Positions 1-6,733 of a DNA stretch of 12,751 nt are shown piece after piece (within the stretch, counting starts at the first letter, position 1; the number at the start of each line of letters is the position of its first letter). A program made the translations under genes and the position numbers. This DNA is from an uncultured Prevotella sp. (GTDB lineage Bacteria; Bacteroidota; Bacteroidia; Bacteroidales; Bacteroidaceae): the NCBI GenBank assembly GCA_900542795.1, contig UQPD01000073.1, positions 1 through 12,751 on the forward strand. The letters are read 5' to 3'. Below the pieces are notes generated by a model. It did no database searches and was not told the origin of the DNA. It worked only from the letters and a program-made list of their open reading frames with translations.

Positions 1-36
1 GATAAACCCTCACTCTCATACCTGGCTACCTTATAT

Positions 37-68
37 CACCCCTAACGGGGTGAGGCTGTCGCATGAAA
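37..68. repeat. Hairpin-core repeat, partial copy of the 7792-7958 element
   Basis: A small hairpin CACCCC-TAAC-GGGGTG (37-52) continues into AGGCTGTCGCATGAAA. By eye, 30 of these 32 bases match the reverse complement of 7852-7883, the core of the palindromic element beside mfd. Weaker similarity runs on through the GCAGAA near 108 to TTGAACA near 113-119, which resembles the terminal repeat of that element. The other half, at bases 1-36, does not match well, so this copy is diverged or rearranged. No gene is visible in 1-210. Confidence 0.7.
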
Positions 69-124
69 GATTCTAATGAAAAATATGACCTATTTCTGCA
101 GAAGTTATTTTTTGAACATTACTT

Positions 125-214
125 AATAATGAATAATTGAGCGGGCTTTTTTCATTTTTCATCTGTTCCGCGCCTTGCTCAATTATTAATTATTCATTAT
201 TAATTATTCATTAT
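125..214. repeat. AT-rich inverted and tandem repeat at the tcdA 3' end
   Basis: AATAATTGAGC (132-142) is the reverse complement of GCTCAATTATT (177-187). The right arm runs into two exact tandem copies of the 14-mer TAATTATTCATTAT (187-200 and 201-214). The tcdA stop codon (211-213) lies inside the second copy. Repeats of this kind are common between genes in Bacteroidales. It may help end tcdA transcription, but there is no compact GC stem with a T-run. Confidence 0.65.
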
Positions 215-1011
215 TTCGTTGCATCTTGTAAAATCATTCCTGCGATGGTGAAACCAAAGATGGCTGTTATGTGCGAAAGACTACCATTTATTTGTGCCTT
301 TTTATTATCCCATTTGTGGTTAAGCAAGGCTGGGTAGCCAGCACCACTTTGGGCTTGCGAGCATTGGCAGAGTTCTGAATCGCACGGATGATTTTCGCCC
401 AAGTTAGGCAAGAGTTCATCGCTATATACGCATTTAAACTTGCGCGAGGGATAAACACCATCGCGCTTAAAACGACGACGCAATGCTGCACCTAACGGAC
501 AGCCTTTTACCTTCCAAAATTCAGCTACGGCAATTTTGGTAGGGTCTATTTTAAGTGCTGCTCCCATCGACGAAAAGAATTTAGCCTTGGTGCGCGTTGC
601 ATTGAGTATGAGCAATGCTTTGTCTTGCAACGAGTCAATGGCATCGACAATGTAATCGTAGGTATCGAGTTTAAACTCATCTGCCGTGTCTGCCGTGTAA
701 ATCTTTTGTAAGGCTATGATTTCGGCATTGGGGTTGATGCTGAGCAAACGTTCTTTCAAAGCTTCAACCTTCACCATACCCACTGTTTGCATCGTTGCCA
801 TGAGCTGACGATTCACATTGGTGATGCACACACGGTCGGAGTCGACAAGGGTAAGATGGGTAAAGCCCGAACGTACTAAACTCTCGGCACACCAACTACC
901 TACACCCCCTACACCAAACACAATAACACGCTTTTGGTGCATTGTTTGCAAAGCTTCTGCCCCTAACAATCGCTCTGTGCGGTTGTAAATGGCTTTTTCT
1001 ATGCTTCCCAT
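211..1011 (-). CDS. tcdA: tRNA threonylcarbamoyladenosine dehydratase (TcdA/CsdL)
   Basis: This 266-residue protein belongs to the ThiF/MoeB/E1-like adenylating family. TcdA uses ATP to dehydrate t6A at position 37 of ANN-decoding tRNAs to the cyclic form ct6A, and acts in the cytoplasm. Visible motifs are the nucleotide-binding loop GVGGVGSW (33-40), the acidic residue after strand 2 in LVDSD (55-59), the TNVNRQ motif (64-69, the conserved R-Q of the family) and DAID (123-126). The C-terminal part carries NGSLSHITAIFG and ends near the usual length (about 250-270). There is a Cys-rich stretch CDSELCQC (210-217). The ATG at 1009-1011 lies 13 nt inside the end of the upstream HAD gene, so translation is probably coupled. 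The name rests on overall TcdA-like length and layout; a different ThiF-family activity is possible but less likely. Confidence 0.9.
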   Translation of the reverse strand: MGSIEKAIYNRTERLLGAEALQTMHQKRVIVFGVGGVGSWCAESLVRSGFTHLTLVDSDRVCITNVNRQLMATMQTVGMVKVEALKERLLSINPNAEIIALQKIYTADTADEFKLDTYDYIVDAIDSLQDKALLILNATRTKAKFFSSMGAALKIDPTKIAVAEFWKVKGCPLGAALRRRFKRDGVYPSRKFKCVYSDELLPNLGENHPCDSELCQCSQAQSGAGYPALLNHKWDNKKAQINGSLSHITAIFGFTIAGMILQDATK

Positions 1012-1733
1012 TCGGTTTTCAATGTATTAAAACTTTCAGCCAACTCTGTCATGTTTTTAAACAAGAGGTTTGCGCCCTCATCAGTCAAAGCGCTTTCGGG
1101 CAAAGGACCTGTGTTGACTGCTAACGTAAAAATGCCTGCTGCCACACCTGCACGTACACCAAGCGGTGCATTCTCTACAACCAAAGCCTCATCGGCACAT
1201 ACACCTGCCTTTTCCAATCCCATTAAGTAGGGTTCGGGATTAGGCTTACCATGTTTTACGTCTGCACTCGACACGATTAAGTTGGGCGAGAAGTAGCCAG
1301 GATAGTTATGTGCCAAACGGTCGAGCAAAGACTTTTGTCCACTACCTGTTACTACCACAATGGTTAATCCTGCACGCTTAACAGCCTCAAGCACTTGTTC
1401 TGCACCAGGCATTTTAGGAGCTTCGGGACAAGCATTGAAGAGTCGGCATTTTTCTTGATAAATCTGCTCTATCTCCTGTGGTGTTGCATCACGTTTCCAA
1501 CAGCGGTTTGCTAAAATATTGATGGTAGAAGCCCCCGTACGTCCTTCGTATAGAAAAGCCTCAATGGGGTCCATCTCCAAATCAAACTCTTTGCACACCT
1601 TTACCCATGACTTGGCATGATTGGGCATGGAATCAAAGAGCACACCATCCATATCGAAGAGCACTGCACGTAAGGGCTTAGTAGGTGCAGCATGTTGCTT
1701 TCGGTATGCCTCGATTTGCGACTTAAAGGTCAT
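999..1733 (-). CDS. HAD-superfamily phosphatase/phosphomutase, beta-phosphoglucomutase-like
   Basis: This 244-residue protein is a HAD subfamily IA enzyme with a helical cap. Motif I is FDMDGVLFDS with nucleophile D27 and acid/base D29. A cap segment with GRTGAST follows (64-70). Motif II is VVTGSG (127-132), motif III is KHGKPNPEPY (160-169, Lys163 of GKP), and motif IV is VVENAPLGVRAG (185-196). Motif IV has Glu-Asn where the family often has Glu-Asp. The substrate cannot be read from the sequence: sugar-phosphate phosphatase, phosphoglucomutase and phosphoglycolate phosphatase relatives share this layout. It overlaps the start of tcdA by 13 nt, so the two form an operon. The gap to pgi is 96 nt and contains a terminator, so this pair probably has its own promoter, though I could not place a convincing TAnnTTTG. 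The ATG is embedded in a perfect 16-bp palindrome. Confidence 0.85.
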   Translation of the reverse strand: MTFKSQIEAYRKQHAAPTKPLRAVLFDMDGVLFDSMPNHAKSWVKVCKEFDLEMDPIEAFLYEGRTGASTINILANRCWKRDATPQEIEQIYQEKCRLFNACPEAPKMPGAEQVLEAVKRAGLTIVVVTGSGQKSLLDRLAHNYPGYFSPNLIVSSADVKHGKPNPEPYLMGLEKAGVCADEALVVENAPLGVRAGVAAGIFTLAVNTGPLPESALTDEGANLLFKNMTELAESFNTLKTEWEA

Positions 1734-1747
1734 CTTATATATAAGAT
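1732..1747. promoter_or_regulatory. Perfect 16-bp palindrome at the HAD start codon
   Basis: ATCTTATATATAAGAT is a perfect palindrome whose last two bases on the minus strand are the first two of the HAD start codon. It could be an operator or a weak AU hairpin at the ribosome-binding region. Its AT-only centre makes chance plausible. Confidence 0.4.
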
Positions 1748-1762
1748 TATATATATGTTACT

Positions 1763-1809
1763 AAAAAACATCCACAACAAAGACGTGCATGACGTGTCTG
1801 TTGTGGATG
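1763..1809 (-). terminator. Rho-independent terminator of pgi
   Basis: Read on the minus strand, CATCCACAACA (complement 1799-1809) pairs perfectly with TGTTGTGGATG (complement 1769-1779). A short inner helix (GAC/GTC) follows after a small bulge. The stem is followed directly by six T residues (complement 1763-1768). It begins 21 nt after the pgi stop codon. Confidence 0.85.
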
Positions 1810-1829
1810 CTTCGTTTTTATAGGAGATA

Positions 1830-3176
1830 TTATAACTTAGCCTTGATAGCCTCAGTTTCTTTTTCGTAACCAGGCTTACCGAGCAAAGCAAACATATTCT
1901 TTTTGTAAGCCTCAACACCTGGTTGGTTAAACGGATTTACCTCGAGCAACAAACCACTGATGCCACAAGCACGCTCAAAGAAGTAAATCATCTGACCGAG
2001 GTGATACTCGTCGAGCTTTTCAACAACAAGACGCATATTGGGTACACCGCCATCAACGTGAGCAAGTTGTGTACCTAATTCAGCCATTTTGTTTACTTCG
2101 TCAACACGCTTACCTTCGAGGAAGTTCAAACCATCGAGGTTCTCATCATCGTGAGGGAAGAGCACGGTGTGGTTAGGAGTTTCAATCGAGATAACAGTCT
2201 CGAAGATGGTGCGTTCGCCTTCTTGAATCCACTGACCCATAGAGTGGAGGTCGGTAGTAAAGTCGACTGCTGCGGGGAAGATGCCCTTGCCATCCTTACC
2301 TTCGCTCTCGCCATAAAGTTGCTTCCACCATTCGTTCATGTAGTGAAGCTTAGGCTGGAAGTTTACAAGAATTTCAGTTTTCTTGCCATCAGCATAAAGT
2401 GCATTGCGCACAGCAGCATACTGTTCGGCTGGGTTTTCAGCAAAAGGAACTTCAGGAGCAGTGAGCTTCTCCATATCGGCAGCACCCTTTACCAAAGCTT
2501 CGATATCGAAACCAGCACAAGCAATGGGGAGCAAACCTACGGGAGTAAGCACTGAGAAACGACCACCTACGTTGTCGGGAATGATAAAGCTCTTATAACC
2601 TTCCTTGTCGGCAGTTACACGGGCAGCACCCTTTTTAGCATCTGTTACAGCCACAATAACCTTGCGAGCCATTTCGATGCCACGCTGTTCCTCGCACTGC
2701 TTACGCAAGAGACGGAAGGCTAAAGCCGTTTCGGTAGTAGTACCACTCTTTGAGATGTTGATAACACCAAACTTGCGACCTTTGAGGTATTCAGTAAGTT
2801 CGTAGAGATAGTCTTCGCCAATGTTGTTACCAGCAAAAAGGATTACAGGATTTTTTCCATCGTTAGTAAGCCATTCAAAGCTATTGCCAAGAGCCTCAAT
2901 CACAGCACGTGCACCAAGGTAGCTACCACCGATACCTGCCACTACAATGGTGTCGCAGTTTTCGCGAAGCACCATAGCAGTTTCATTCAAATCGGCAAGG
3001 TGTTCGGGTGTGATGCTTGATGCCAAGTGCATCCAACCTAAGAAATCGTTGCCTGCGCAAGTGCCTTCTTCGAGTGCCTTTTGTGCAGCTTTAACACGAG
3101 GTTCGAGTGCCTCAACGGCACCGGCAGCCAAGAATGAGGCAGCCTTATTTACTTCTAAGCTAATATTCTTGCTCAT
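1830..3176 (-). CDS. pgi: Glucose-6-phosphate isomerase
   Basis: This 448-residue enzyme of glycolysis and gluconeogenesis interconverts glucose 6-phosphate and fructose 6-phosphate in the cytoplasm. Both classical family signatures are present: DNVGGRFSVLTPVG (201-214) and GLLLEVNPFNQPGVEAYKK (408-426). Phosphate-binding segments are GIGGSYLGAR (81-90) and SKSGTTTET (142-150). Likely catalytic residues are Glu290 in YGESEGKDGKG, His311 in LHSMGQ and Lys425 or its neighbour at the end of signature 2. The length fits the short bacterial Pgi form. I start at the ATG of MSKNISLE because the promoter lies just upstream of it; an in-frame extension to 3248 would run through the promoter. The gene is flanked by its own promoter and terminator and is therefore probably monocistronic. 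Confidence 0.97.
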   Translation of the reverse strand: MSKNISLEVNKAASFLAAGAVEALEPRVKAAQKALEEGTCAGNDFLGWMHLASSITPEHLADLNETAMVLRENCDTIVVAGIGGSYLGARAVIEALGNSFEWLTNDGKNPVILFAGNNIGEDYLYELTEYLKGRKFGVINISKSGTTTETALAFRLLRKQCEEQRGIEMARKVIVAVTDAKKGAARVTADKEGYKSFIIPDNVGGRFSVLTPVGLLPIACAGFDIEALVKGAADMEKLTAPEVPFAENPAEQYAAVRNALYADGKKTEILVNFQPKLHYMNEWWKQLYGESEGKDGKGIFPAAVDFTTDLHSMGQWIQEGERTIFETVISIETPNHTVLFPHDDENLDGLNFLEGKRVDEVNKMAELGTQLAHVDGGVPNMRLVVEKLDEYHLGQMIYFFERACGISGLLLEVNPFNQPGVEAYKKNMFALLGKPGYEKETEAIKAKL

Positions 3177-3217
3177 AATACGTAATAAAGTTATTTCGTA
3201 GTTTTTGTATTTGAGGG

Positions 3218-3249
3218 CAAAGTTAGCGCAAAACAAAGAAAGTGCCAAA
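3218..3249 (-). promoter_or_regulatory. Bacteroidetes-type promoter of pgi
   Basis: On the minus strand, TTTG (3249-3246) is followed after 20 bp by TAACTTTG (3225-3218), a full match to the Bacteroidetes -33/-7 consensus (TTTG, TAnnTTTG). The start of transcription would be near 3212, giving a leader of about 36 nt before the ATG at 3176. Confidence 0.8.
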
Positions 3250-3350
3250 GTTTTTCTATTATTATTGCGTTTGGTTTACACTAACTTTTAAAAAAACACT
3301 TTTTTGGCTTTTTCTTGAACCTGCCTTAAGGGTGCTTCACGTGCCAGCCC

Positions 3351-3366
3351 AACCCCGAAAGGGGTT
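3351..3366. repeat. Hairpin with GAAA tetraloop at the left island edge
   Basis: AACCCCGAAAGGGGTT is a 6-bp stem with a GAAA loop of the GNRA type. Together with the preceding CACGTGCCAGCCC (3339-3351) it resembles the CCAGCC...GGGG core of the palindromic element at 7856-7895 and of the copy at 37-68. It looks like a diverged member of the same hairpin family. No T-run follows on the minus strand; the plus strand continues TATTTATG. Confidence 0.55.
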
Positions 3367-3430
3367 TATTTATGGACATTCAAAAAAATAATTTATGAAC
3401 ATTTATGGCTCATTGATGGACATTTTTGAC
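3357..3430 (+). repeat. Left arm of a 74-bp inverted repeat flanking the island
   Basis: This segment, from GAAAGGGG to the end of ACATTTTTGAC, matches the reverse complement of 7716-7789 over its full 74-bp length. By eye about four fifths of positions agree, with long exact blocks such as GGCTCATT and TGGACATTTTTGAC. It contains no open frame. It marks the left side of the accessory island. Confidence 0.85.
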
Positions 3431-3464
3431 TAAAAACACAAATATTTTTGACCACCCCAAGCGC
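3423..3464 (+). repeat. TTTTTGAC...CCCCAAGCGC repeat, left copy
   Basis: TTTTTGACTA (3423-3432) and TTTTTGACCA (3445-3454) form a short degenerate tandem that ends in CCCCAAGCGC. The same modules recur at 6602-6642 in this orientation and twice at 7648-7723 in the opposite orientation. This copy lacks the GAAGCGCAAATAAAA end of the unit. Nothing is recognisable from 3465 to 3575. Confidence 0.6.
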
Positions 3465-3575
3465 ATCACATCGATGGAAGAATTATCGTATGTAAGTATT
3501 GTTATTCAGAAAAAGAGTAGAAGGTGAAAAACATGGGTTCATTTCTTGTTGTCGTTACACTAATGCCAATCATAC

Positions 3576-3622
3576 CAAAGCAGACCGATATAAACTTTTA
3601 CTATTTATATCGGTCTGCTTTG
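3576..3622. terminator. Perfect 19-bp hairpin after the ABC ATPase gene
   Basis: CAAAGCAGACCGATATAAA (3576-3594) and TTTATATCGGTCTGCTTTG (3604-3622) are exact inverted repeats around a 9-nt loop. The hairpin begins 11 nt beyond the stop codon of the ATPase gene, so it is the likely end of the ABC-3C operon. The T tract on the minus strand is only the CTTTGG at the stem base, so the terminator is not canonical. Confidence 0.65.
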
Positions 3623-3633
3623 TTGTAAGGGTT

Positions 3634-5361
3634 TTAGAACCTAAAAAGTTTATCCTTCTGGCTAAGTTTGACAACTATATATTTGTTATCTCTCAACTTA
3701 GGAGGAAGTTTGTCAGACAAAATAGAGGCAACAAATTGTAAATTTTTATTCTCCTCTAACAACTTTGCTGTTTTCAGCAACTGGTTGCTATGCAGCAGTT
3801 CTTTTTTGTCATACAAACCAAAGTGCAAACAAGGTATATGTTCTTTGTCTGCAAATAATATATAAGCCATATCAAAGCAAACAATTTCCCCTTGTTTCTT
3901 TCCTGAGCTAAAGTTTACAGTATCAGCATCAAGTCTCTTTACGTCAAAGCGATATATTTCATTTTTACTGCCTTTTTTTGCAGGAGTTTCAAAAATCATG
4001 CCATATTGCTCACCATAAAGCAACTGAGAAATCTTAGAGAGATATACATTCAATTTGTTCAACTGTTCTTGGACTTTGTTCTTGAATTCATCGCTAAACA
4101 ACTTGTTGTCAATGTTTTCTATTTGTTTGTTCAATTGTTCTATCTTTTCTTCAACTTGGTCTATTTGCTTTATTTGCTGCTTTATTGCACCTAACTTCTC
4201 ATGCTTTTGAGTCAGTTCTGAAATTAGGTTTTCATAATCAGCATATGTGGCAGCTTGAGCCAACTTTAGACTTAATGCTCTTTCTGAAATATGTAAATCT
4301 TCTATTTTTACTTCCAAAGCTTTTATCTGCGCCTCTATGGCAGGCATGTCTTCAGCTATAAAGTCGGCCTTCCTGACAAGCATGCTGTTATGATGCTCCA
4401 ATAGCTCTTCAAATGTATGATGTAAATTAGGCACAAAACGTTGAGCTTGGCTATAAATTATTTTTAGTGTATCAACATCTATGTCTGACCTCTTGCTAAG
4501 AATTTCTTCTTTAGCTTCTTCCATTATGGAATGACGCAACCTCAAAGAACTTAAATTCGCGGAAAGTGATGTTATTTTGTATTTTAGATCAGTCAAATTT
4601 GACATATCCTTATCAAATTCTGGATTCAAGTGCATTTGCTTTTTTTGAGCTTCCAATTCATCTATTTCGGAATTGACAATACCAAGTTCCGATGCTAACA
4701 CATTGCGGCTCTTCTCTTTTTGCAATTTTCTCTTGAAGTTCTCTTCGGTTTTCAATTCTTCGAGAACATGTTGACGCATATCTCCATCATCATATTCGCA
4801 TCCTAACATATAGAGATAGAGGGTTTCGTACACTGCATCACTATTCACTCCCTCTAGGCATCGCAGAGTTTGTGTGACTGCTACATTTGTATATCTTACA
4901 TTATGAGCTATCAACTGTCTATATGTAGGTTTTACGGTTTCAACTCCCATCGTAACAAGTTGGAGAGCCTTTCTGAATTCGTTTTCGTTGGAATATTTTG
5001 TGCCATTAATTTCATTTATAGCCTTATCACGTGGCAAGAAATTCCTTTTAATACGAACTTCCTTCGTGCAGTCAGTCCAATCGCTGACCAAGACCAAAGT
5101 AATTAATACCTCATTTTCTGCCAAGAATTTCTTTACTTCCTCATTGGCTCGTCTGTTGTCCTCGGGACTGACATAGACACTATTCGTCTTCTTTCCCAAA
5201 CAAATATCTATCAATCTGAGAATTGTAGTCTTGCCAACATTGTTACCTGTCTCCGTATTGTTATTTGGAGTTTCATCAACAATGAGGTTAAGTCCTTGAT
5301 GAAAATCAATCTGTCTAATAAGACCTTCTTTTGATTCTATTATAAGTGATTTTATAAACAT
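3634..5361 (-). CDS. ABC-3C system ATPase, DUF2326-like, SMC/RecN-type
   Basis: This 575-residue protein is built like an SMC/RecN-type ABC ATPase split by a coiled coil. The N-terminal lobe begins MFIKSLIIES and carries the Walker A loop GNNVGKTT (39-46, Lys44) followed by ILRLIDICLG. From about 195 to 445 it is rich in charged heptads, with LDxLEAQKKQ-like segments at 226-245 and a long Glu/Lys/Gln coil at 385-445. The C-terminal lobe has a signature-like segment FSSGKKQGEIVCFDMAY (484-500) and a hydrophobic strand ending in Asp518 (CLHFGLYD), an unusual Walker B region. This matches the DUF2326 ATPases of ABC-three-component systems, which are predicted to sense or remodel nucleic acid and activate an effector. 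Its start overlaps the middle-component gene by 10 bp, and it is the last gene of the operon. A plain RecN/SbcC-type repair protein is less likely given the partners. Confidence 0.85.
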   Translation of the reverse strand: MFIKSLIIESKEGLIRQIDFHQGLNLIVDETPNNNTETGNNVGKTTILRLIDICLGKKTNSVYVSPEDNRRANEEVKKFLAENEVLITLVLVSDWTDCTKEVRIKRNFLPRDKAINEINGTKYSNENEFRKALQLVTMGVETVKPTYRQLIAHNVRYTNVAVTQTLRCLEGVNSDAVYETLYLYMLGCEYDDGDMRQHVLEELKTEENFKRKLQKEKSRNVLASELGIVNSEIDELEAQKKQMHLNPEFDKDMSNLTDLKYKITSLSANLSSLRLRHSIMEEAKEEILSKRSDIDVDTLKIIYSQAQRFVPNLHHTFEELLEHHNSMLVRKADFIAEDMPAIEAQIKALEVKIEDLHISERALSLKLAQAATYADYENLISELTQKHEKLGAIKQQIKQIDQVEEKIEQLNKQIENIDNKLFSDEFKNKVQEQLNKLNVYLSKISQLLYGEQYGMIFETPAKKGSKNEIYRFDVKRLDADTVNFSSGKKQGEIVCFDMAYILFADKEHIPCLHFGLYDKKELLHSNQLLKTAKLLEENKNLQFVASILSDKLPPKLRDNKYIVVKLSQKDKLFRF

Positions 5362-5576
5362 AGCTCAACCTCCCCGTTTTTAACAGTGACACAATCTATA
5401 AGATAAAGCCAATCGATACTGAGTTGCATAATAGCGAAACTCATTTTGTTCTTCTCACGGAGACGACAATACAAATCCATGACAGAGAGTTTCTTCTCTG
5501 TCTGTAAAGCTTCCAATACAATTGCTCCATTGTAATAGATGCTGTTTTCTGGTCTAATGTCATCTGGTAACAACAT
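5352..5576 (-). CDS. ABC-3C system middle component, MC6-like
   Basis: This 74-residue protein starts MLLPDDIRPENSIYYNGA and has a compact helical make-up, with LSVMDLYCRLREKN (30-43), then MSFAIMQLSIDWLYLIDCV (45-63) and a short strand ending in NGEVELCL. The MLLP...P..S..Y.GA start, the small size and the LDWLYL-like segment are typical of the MC6 family of ABC-three-component systems, which looks like a winged-helix-type adaptor between effector and ATPase. It sits 2 bp after the SMEK gene and overlaps the ATPase gene by 10 bp, the expected place. I recognise the family from its pattern and place in the operon; its molecular role is predicted, not established. Confidence 0.8.
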   Translation of the reverse strand: MLLPDDIRPENSIYYNGAIVLEALQTEKKLSVMDLYCRLREKNKMSFAIMQLSIDWLYLIDCVTVKNGEVELCL

Positions 5577-5578
5577 AT

Positions 5579-6535
5579 TTACAAAGGCTTTTCAAATATT
5601 TTACATTCCATAAAAGCGTGTACCATAAGTATGTCTACACACATTTCTAATTCTTCTTTTGATAATTTGTTTGATATTCGTTCAAAATTTATCTGATTAA
5701 TAATCTCTTCTCCTATAGCTTCAAATAGGTCATCCCCACTCTTATGCAATTTCAGACTGAGATATATCTTGTGCAGCTTTTGCATGACGGCTTTACTTTT
5801 TGCTTTTCCTTGATTGGCATAAGCATCATAGATTCTTTGCACATTTATATAATATGCTTTATACTCTTCTATTAAGCCCTTTGCACTACCTGAAAGATTG
5901 TTTAAACTGATTTTTGCTTCAATAGCAAATTCTTTCGTATCAATTATACTTTCCTCAAAATCACTATCTGCCAAATGTATGATGAGATATTCTAATCCCG
6001 AATCCAACAATGTTGGGTCAAGAATACTTGGTCGAATATTTTTTTTGATAAATGTAGCGATTTCCTCCACTTTATCAATGTTGGTTTCGCTCTTTATCTT
6101 ATTCACGATAGAATGAATATCCAAAATATCATCACTCGGATTAAAGATAATGTTATGCGGTGCTTTGTATTTGTAGCCCCTTTGCTTTTTGGCATCATTA
6201 ACTATTGGAGCAAAATAGAAATGAAAGTCCTTGTACACATTTGATATGCCTTTAAGAGAATGGTCTATTTTGTTCTTAGTGCAAGACCCTGTTACCTGTA
6301 CCAATATTTTGTTCTTCGTATCAACGAGATCAAAACCTGGTGTATTTTGTAAACTTTCATTTGCGTTGTGCAAACTCCAACCATAAACAAGATTCAAAAG
6401 TCCAACATAAAAGTCTTCTGATATAACATGCAGATCCAACAGATTAACAAGACCGCGTAATTCAACATTACTTTCCAGCCCTGTTAATCTGTCTATGATG
6501 TCACTCACATATTGTGCTTTCTGTAGTCTTGCCAT
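5579..6535 (-). CDS. ABC-3C system SMEK-domain protein, likely effector
   Basis: This 318-residue protein is the first gene of the ABC-3C operon. Residues 1-150 match the SMEK domain: an N-terminal helical part, then NTPGFDLVDTKNKILVQVTG (64-83), with a strand-turn-strand Asp69...Gln80-Val-Thr arrangement and a lysine-rich KNKIDHSLKG after it. This resembles the core of PD-(D/E)xK nuclease-like folds, so it may cut or bind nucleic acid; that is inference. The second half (about 165-318) is helical and ends with LEMCVDILMVHAFMECKIFEKP, typical of the C-terminal domain of ABC-3C effector proteins. I start at the ATG giving MARLQKAQ. A TTG eight codons upstream is possible but lies inside the promoter -7 box. 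Base composition is very AT-rich; one 60-nt line in this gene (5641-5700) has 20% GC. Confidence 0.8.
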   Translation of the reverse strand: MARLQKAQYVSDIIDRLTGLESNVELRGLVNLLDLHVISEDFYVGLLNLVYGWSLHNANESLQNTPGFDLVDTKNKILVQVTGSCTKNKIDHSLKGISNVYKDFHFYFAPIVNDAKKQRGYKYKAPHNIIFNPSDDILDIHSIVNKIKSETNIDKVEEIATFIKKNIRPSILDPTLLDSGLEYLIIHLADSDFEESIIDTKEFAIEAKISLNNLSGSAKGLIEEYKAYYINVQRIYDAYANQGKAKSKAVMQKLHKIYLSLKLHKSGDDLFEAIGEEIINQINFERISNKLSKEELEMCVDILMVHAFMECKIFEKPL

Positions 6536-6539
6536 ATGT

Positions 6540-6589
6540 ATATACCAAATTATTTGCAAAAGTACGCATTTTCTATGATTTTGGTATAT
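6540..6589 (-). promoter_or_regulatory. ABC-3C operon promoter bracketed by a 10-bp inverted repeat
   Basis: On the minus strand TACTTTTG (6564-6557) matches the Bacteroidetes -7 box TAnnTTTG, which would start transcription near 6551, about 16 nt before the ATG. No clear -33 TTTG is seen at the usual distance. ATATACCAAA (6540-6549) and its exact reverse complement TTTGGTATAT (6580-6589) lie on either side of the box with a 30-bp spacer. This is a plausible operator pair for repression of the system. Confidence 0.6.
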
Positions 6590-6601
6590 GACTGCATATT
6601 A

Positions 6602-6642
6602 TTTTTGACTAAAAAAAACCAAGCGCGAAGCGCAAATAAAAT
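6602..6642 (+). repeat. TTTTTGACTA...GCGCGAAGCGCAAATAAAA repeat, middle copy
   Basis: TTTTTGACTA (6602-6611), an A tract, then CCAAGCGCGAAGCGC and AAATAAAAT. It matches the reverse complement of both units at 7648-7723 and the modules at 3423-3464. It lies between the two divergent promoters and in part separates the ABC-3C operon from the plus-strand gene. Confidence 0.7.
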
Positions 6643-6678
6643 TATTATGGTATTTCATGCTCTTTCAGGCCCATTCTC

Positions 6679-6709
6679 TTTGTATTACCCTCGCCTTGCA
6701 CTACTTTGC
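6679..6709 (+). promoter_or_regulatory. Degenerate duplicate of the 6767-6798 promoter
   Basis: This 31-nt segment matches 6767-6798 at all but four positions: three substitutions and one missing T. It begins TTTGTATT and ends CACTACTTTGC, while the intact copy ends CACTATCTTTGC. The missing base shortens the -7 box from TAnnTTTG to TAnTTTG, so this copy is probably weak or inactive. It is followed by the short palindrome CTTCGCGAAG (6709-6718). Confidence 0.6.
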
Positions 6710-6733
6710 TTCGCGAAGATAGGCTGCGGCTCG

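Noticed and set aside
2151..2555. Plus-strand open frame of 134 codons opposite pgi
   Set aside because: It lies entirely antisense to a clear pgi gene, has no promoter box, and its sequence has no recognisable domain. The same applies to the frames opposite mfd (9294-9698, 10377-10709, 10905-11261).
3499..3741. Plus-strand open frame of 80 codons across the island's left end
   Set aside because: It runs through the 19-bp hairpin and into the antisense of the ATPase gene; composition and context show no sign of a real gene.
6536..6559. Longer start for the SMEK protein at a TTG
   Set aside because: The TTG overlaps the -7 promoter box, so it would not be transcribed. Similar longer starts of pgi (to 3248) and of the plus-strand gene (TTG at 6784) were rejected for the same reason.
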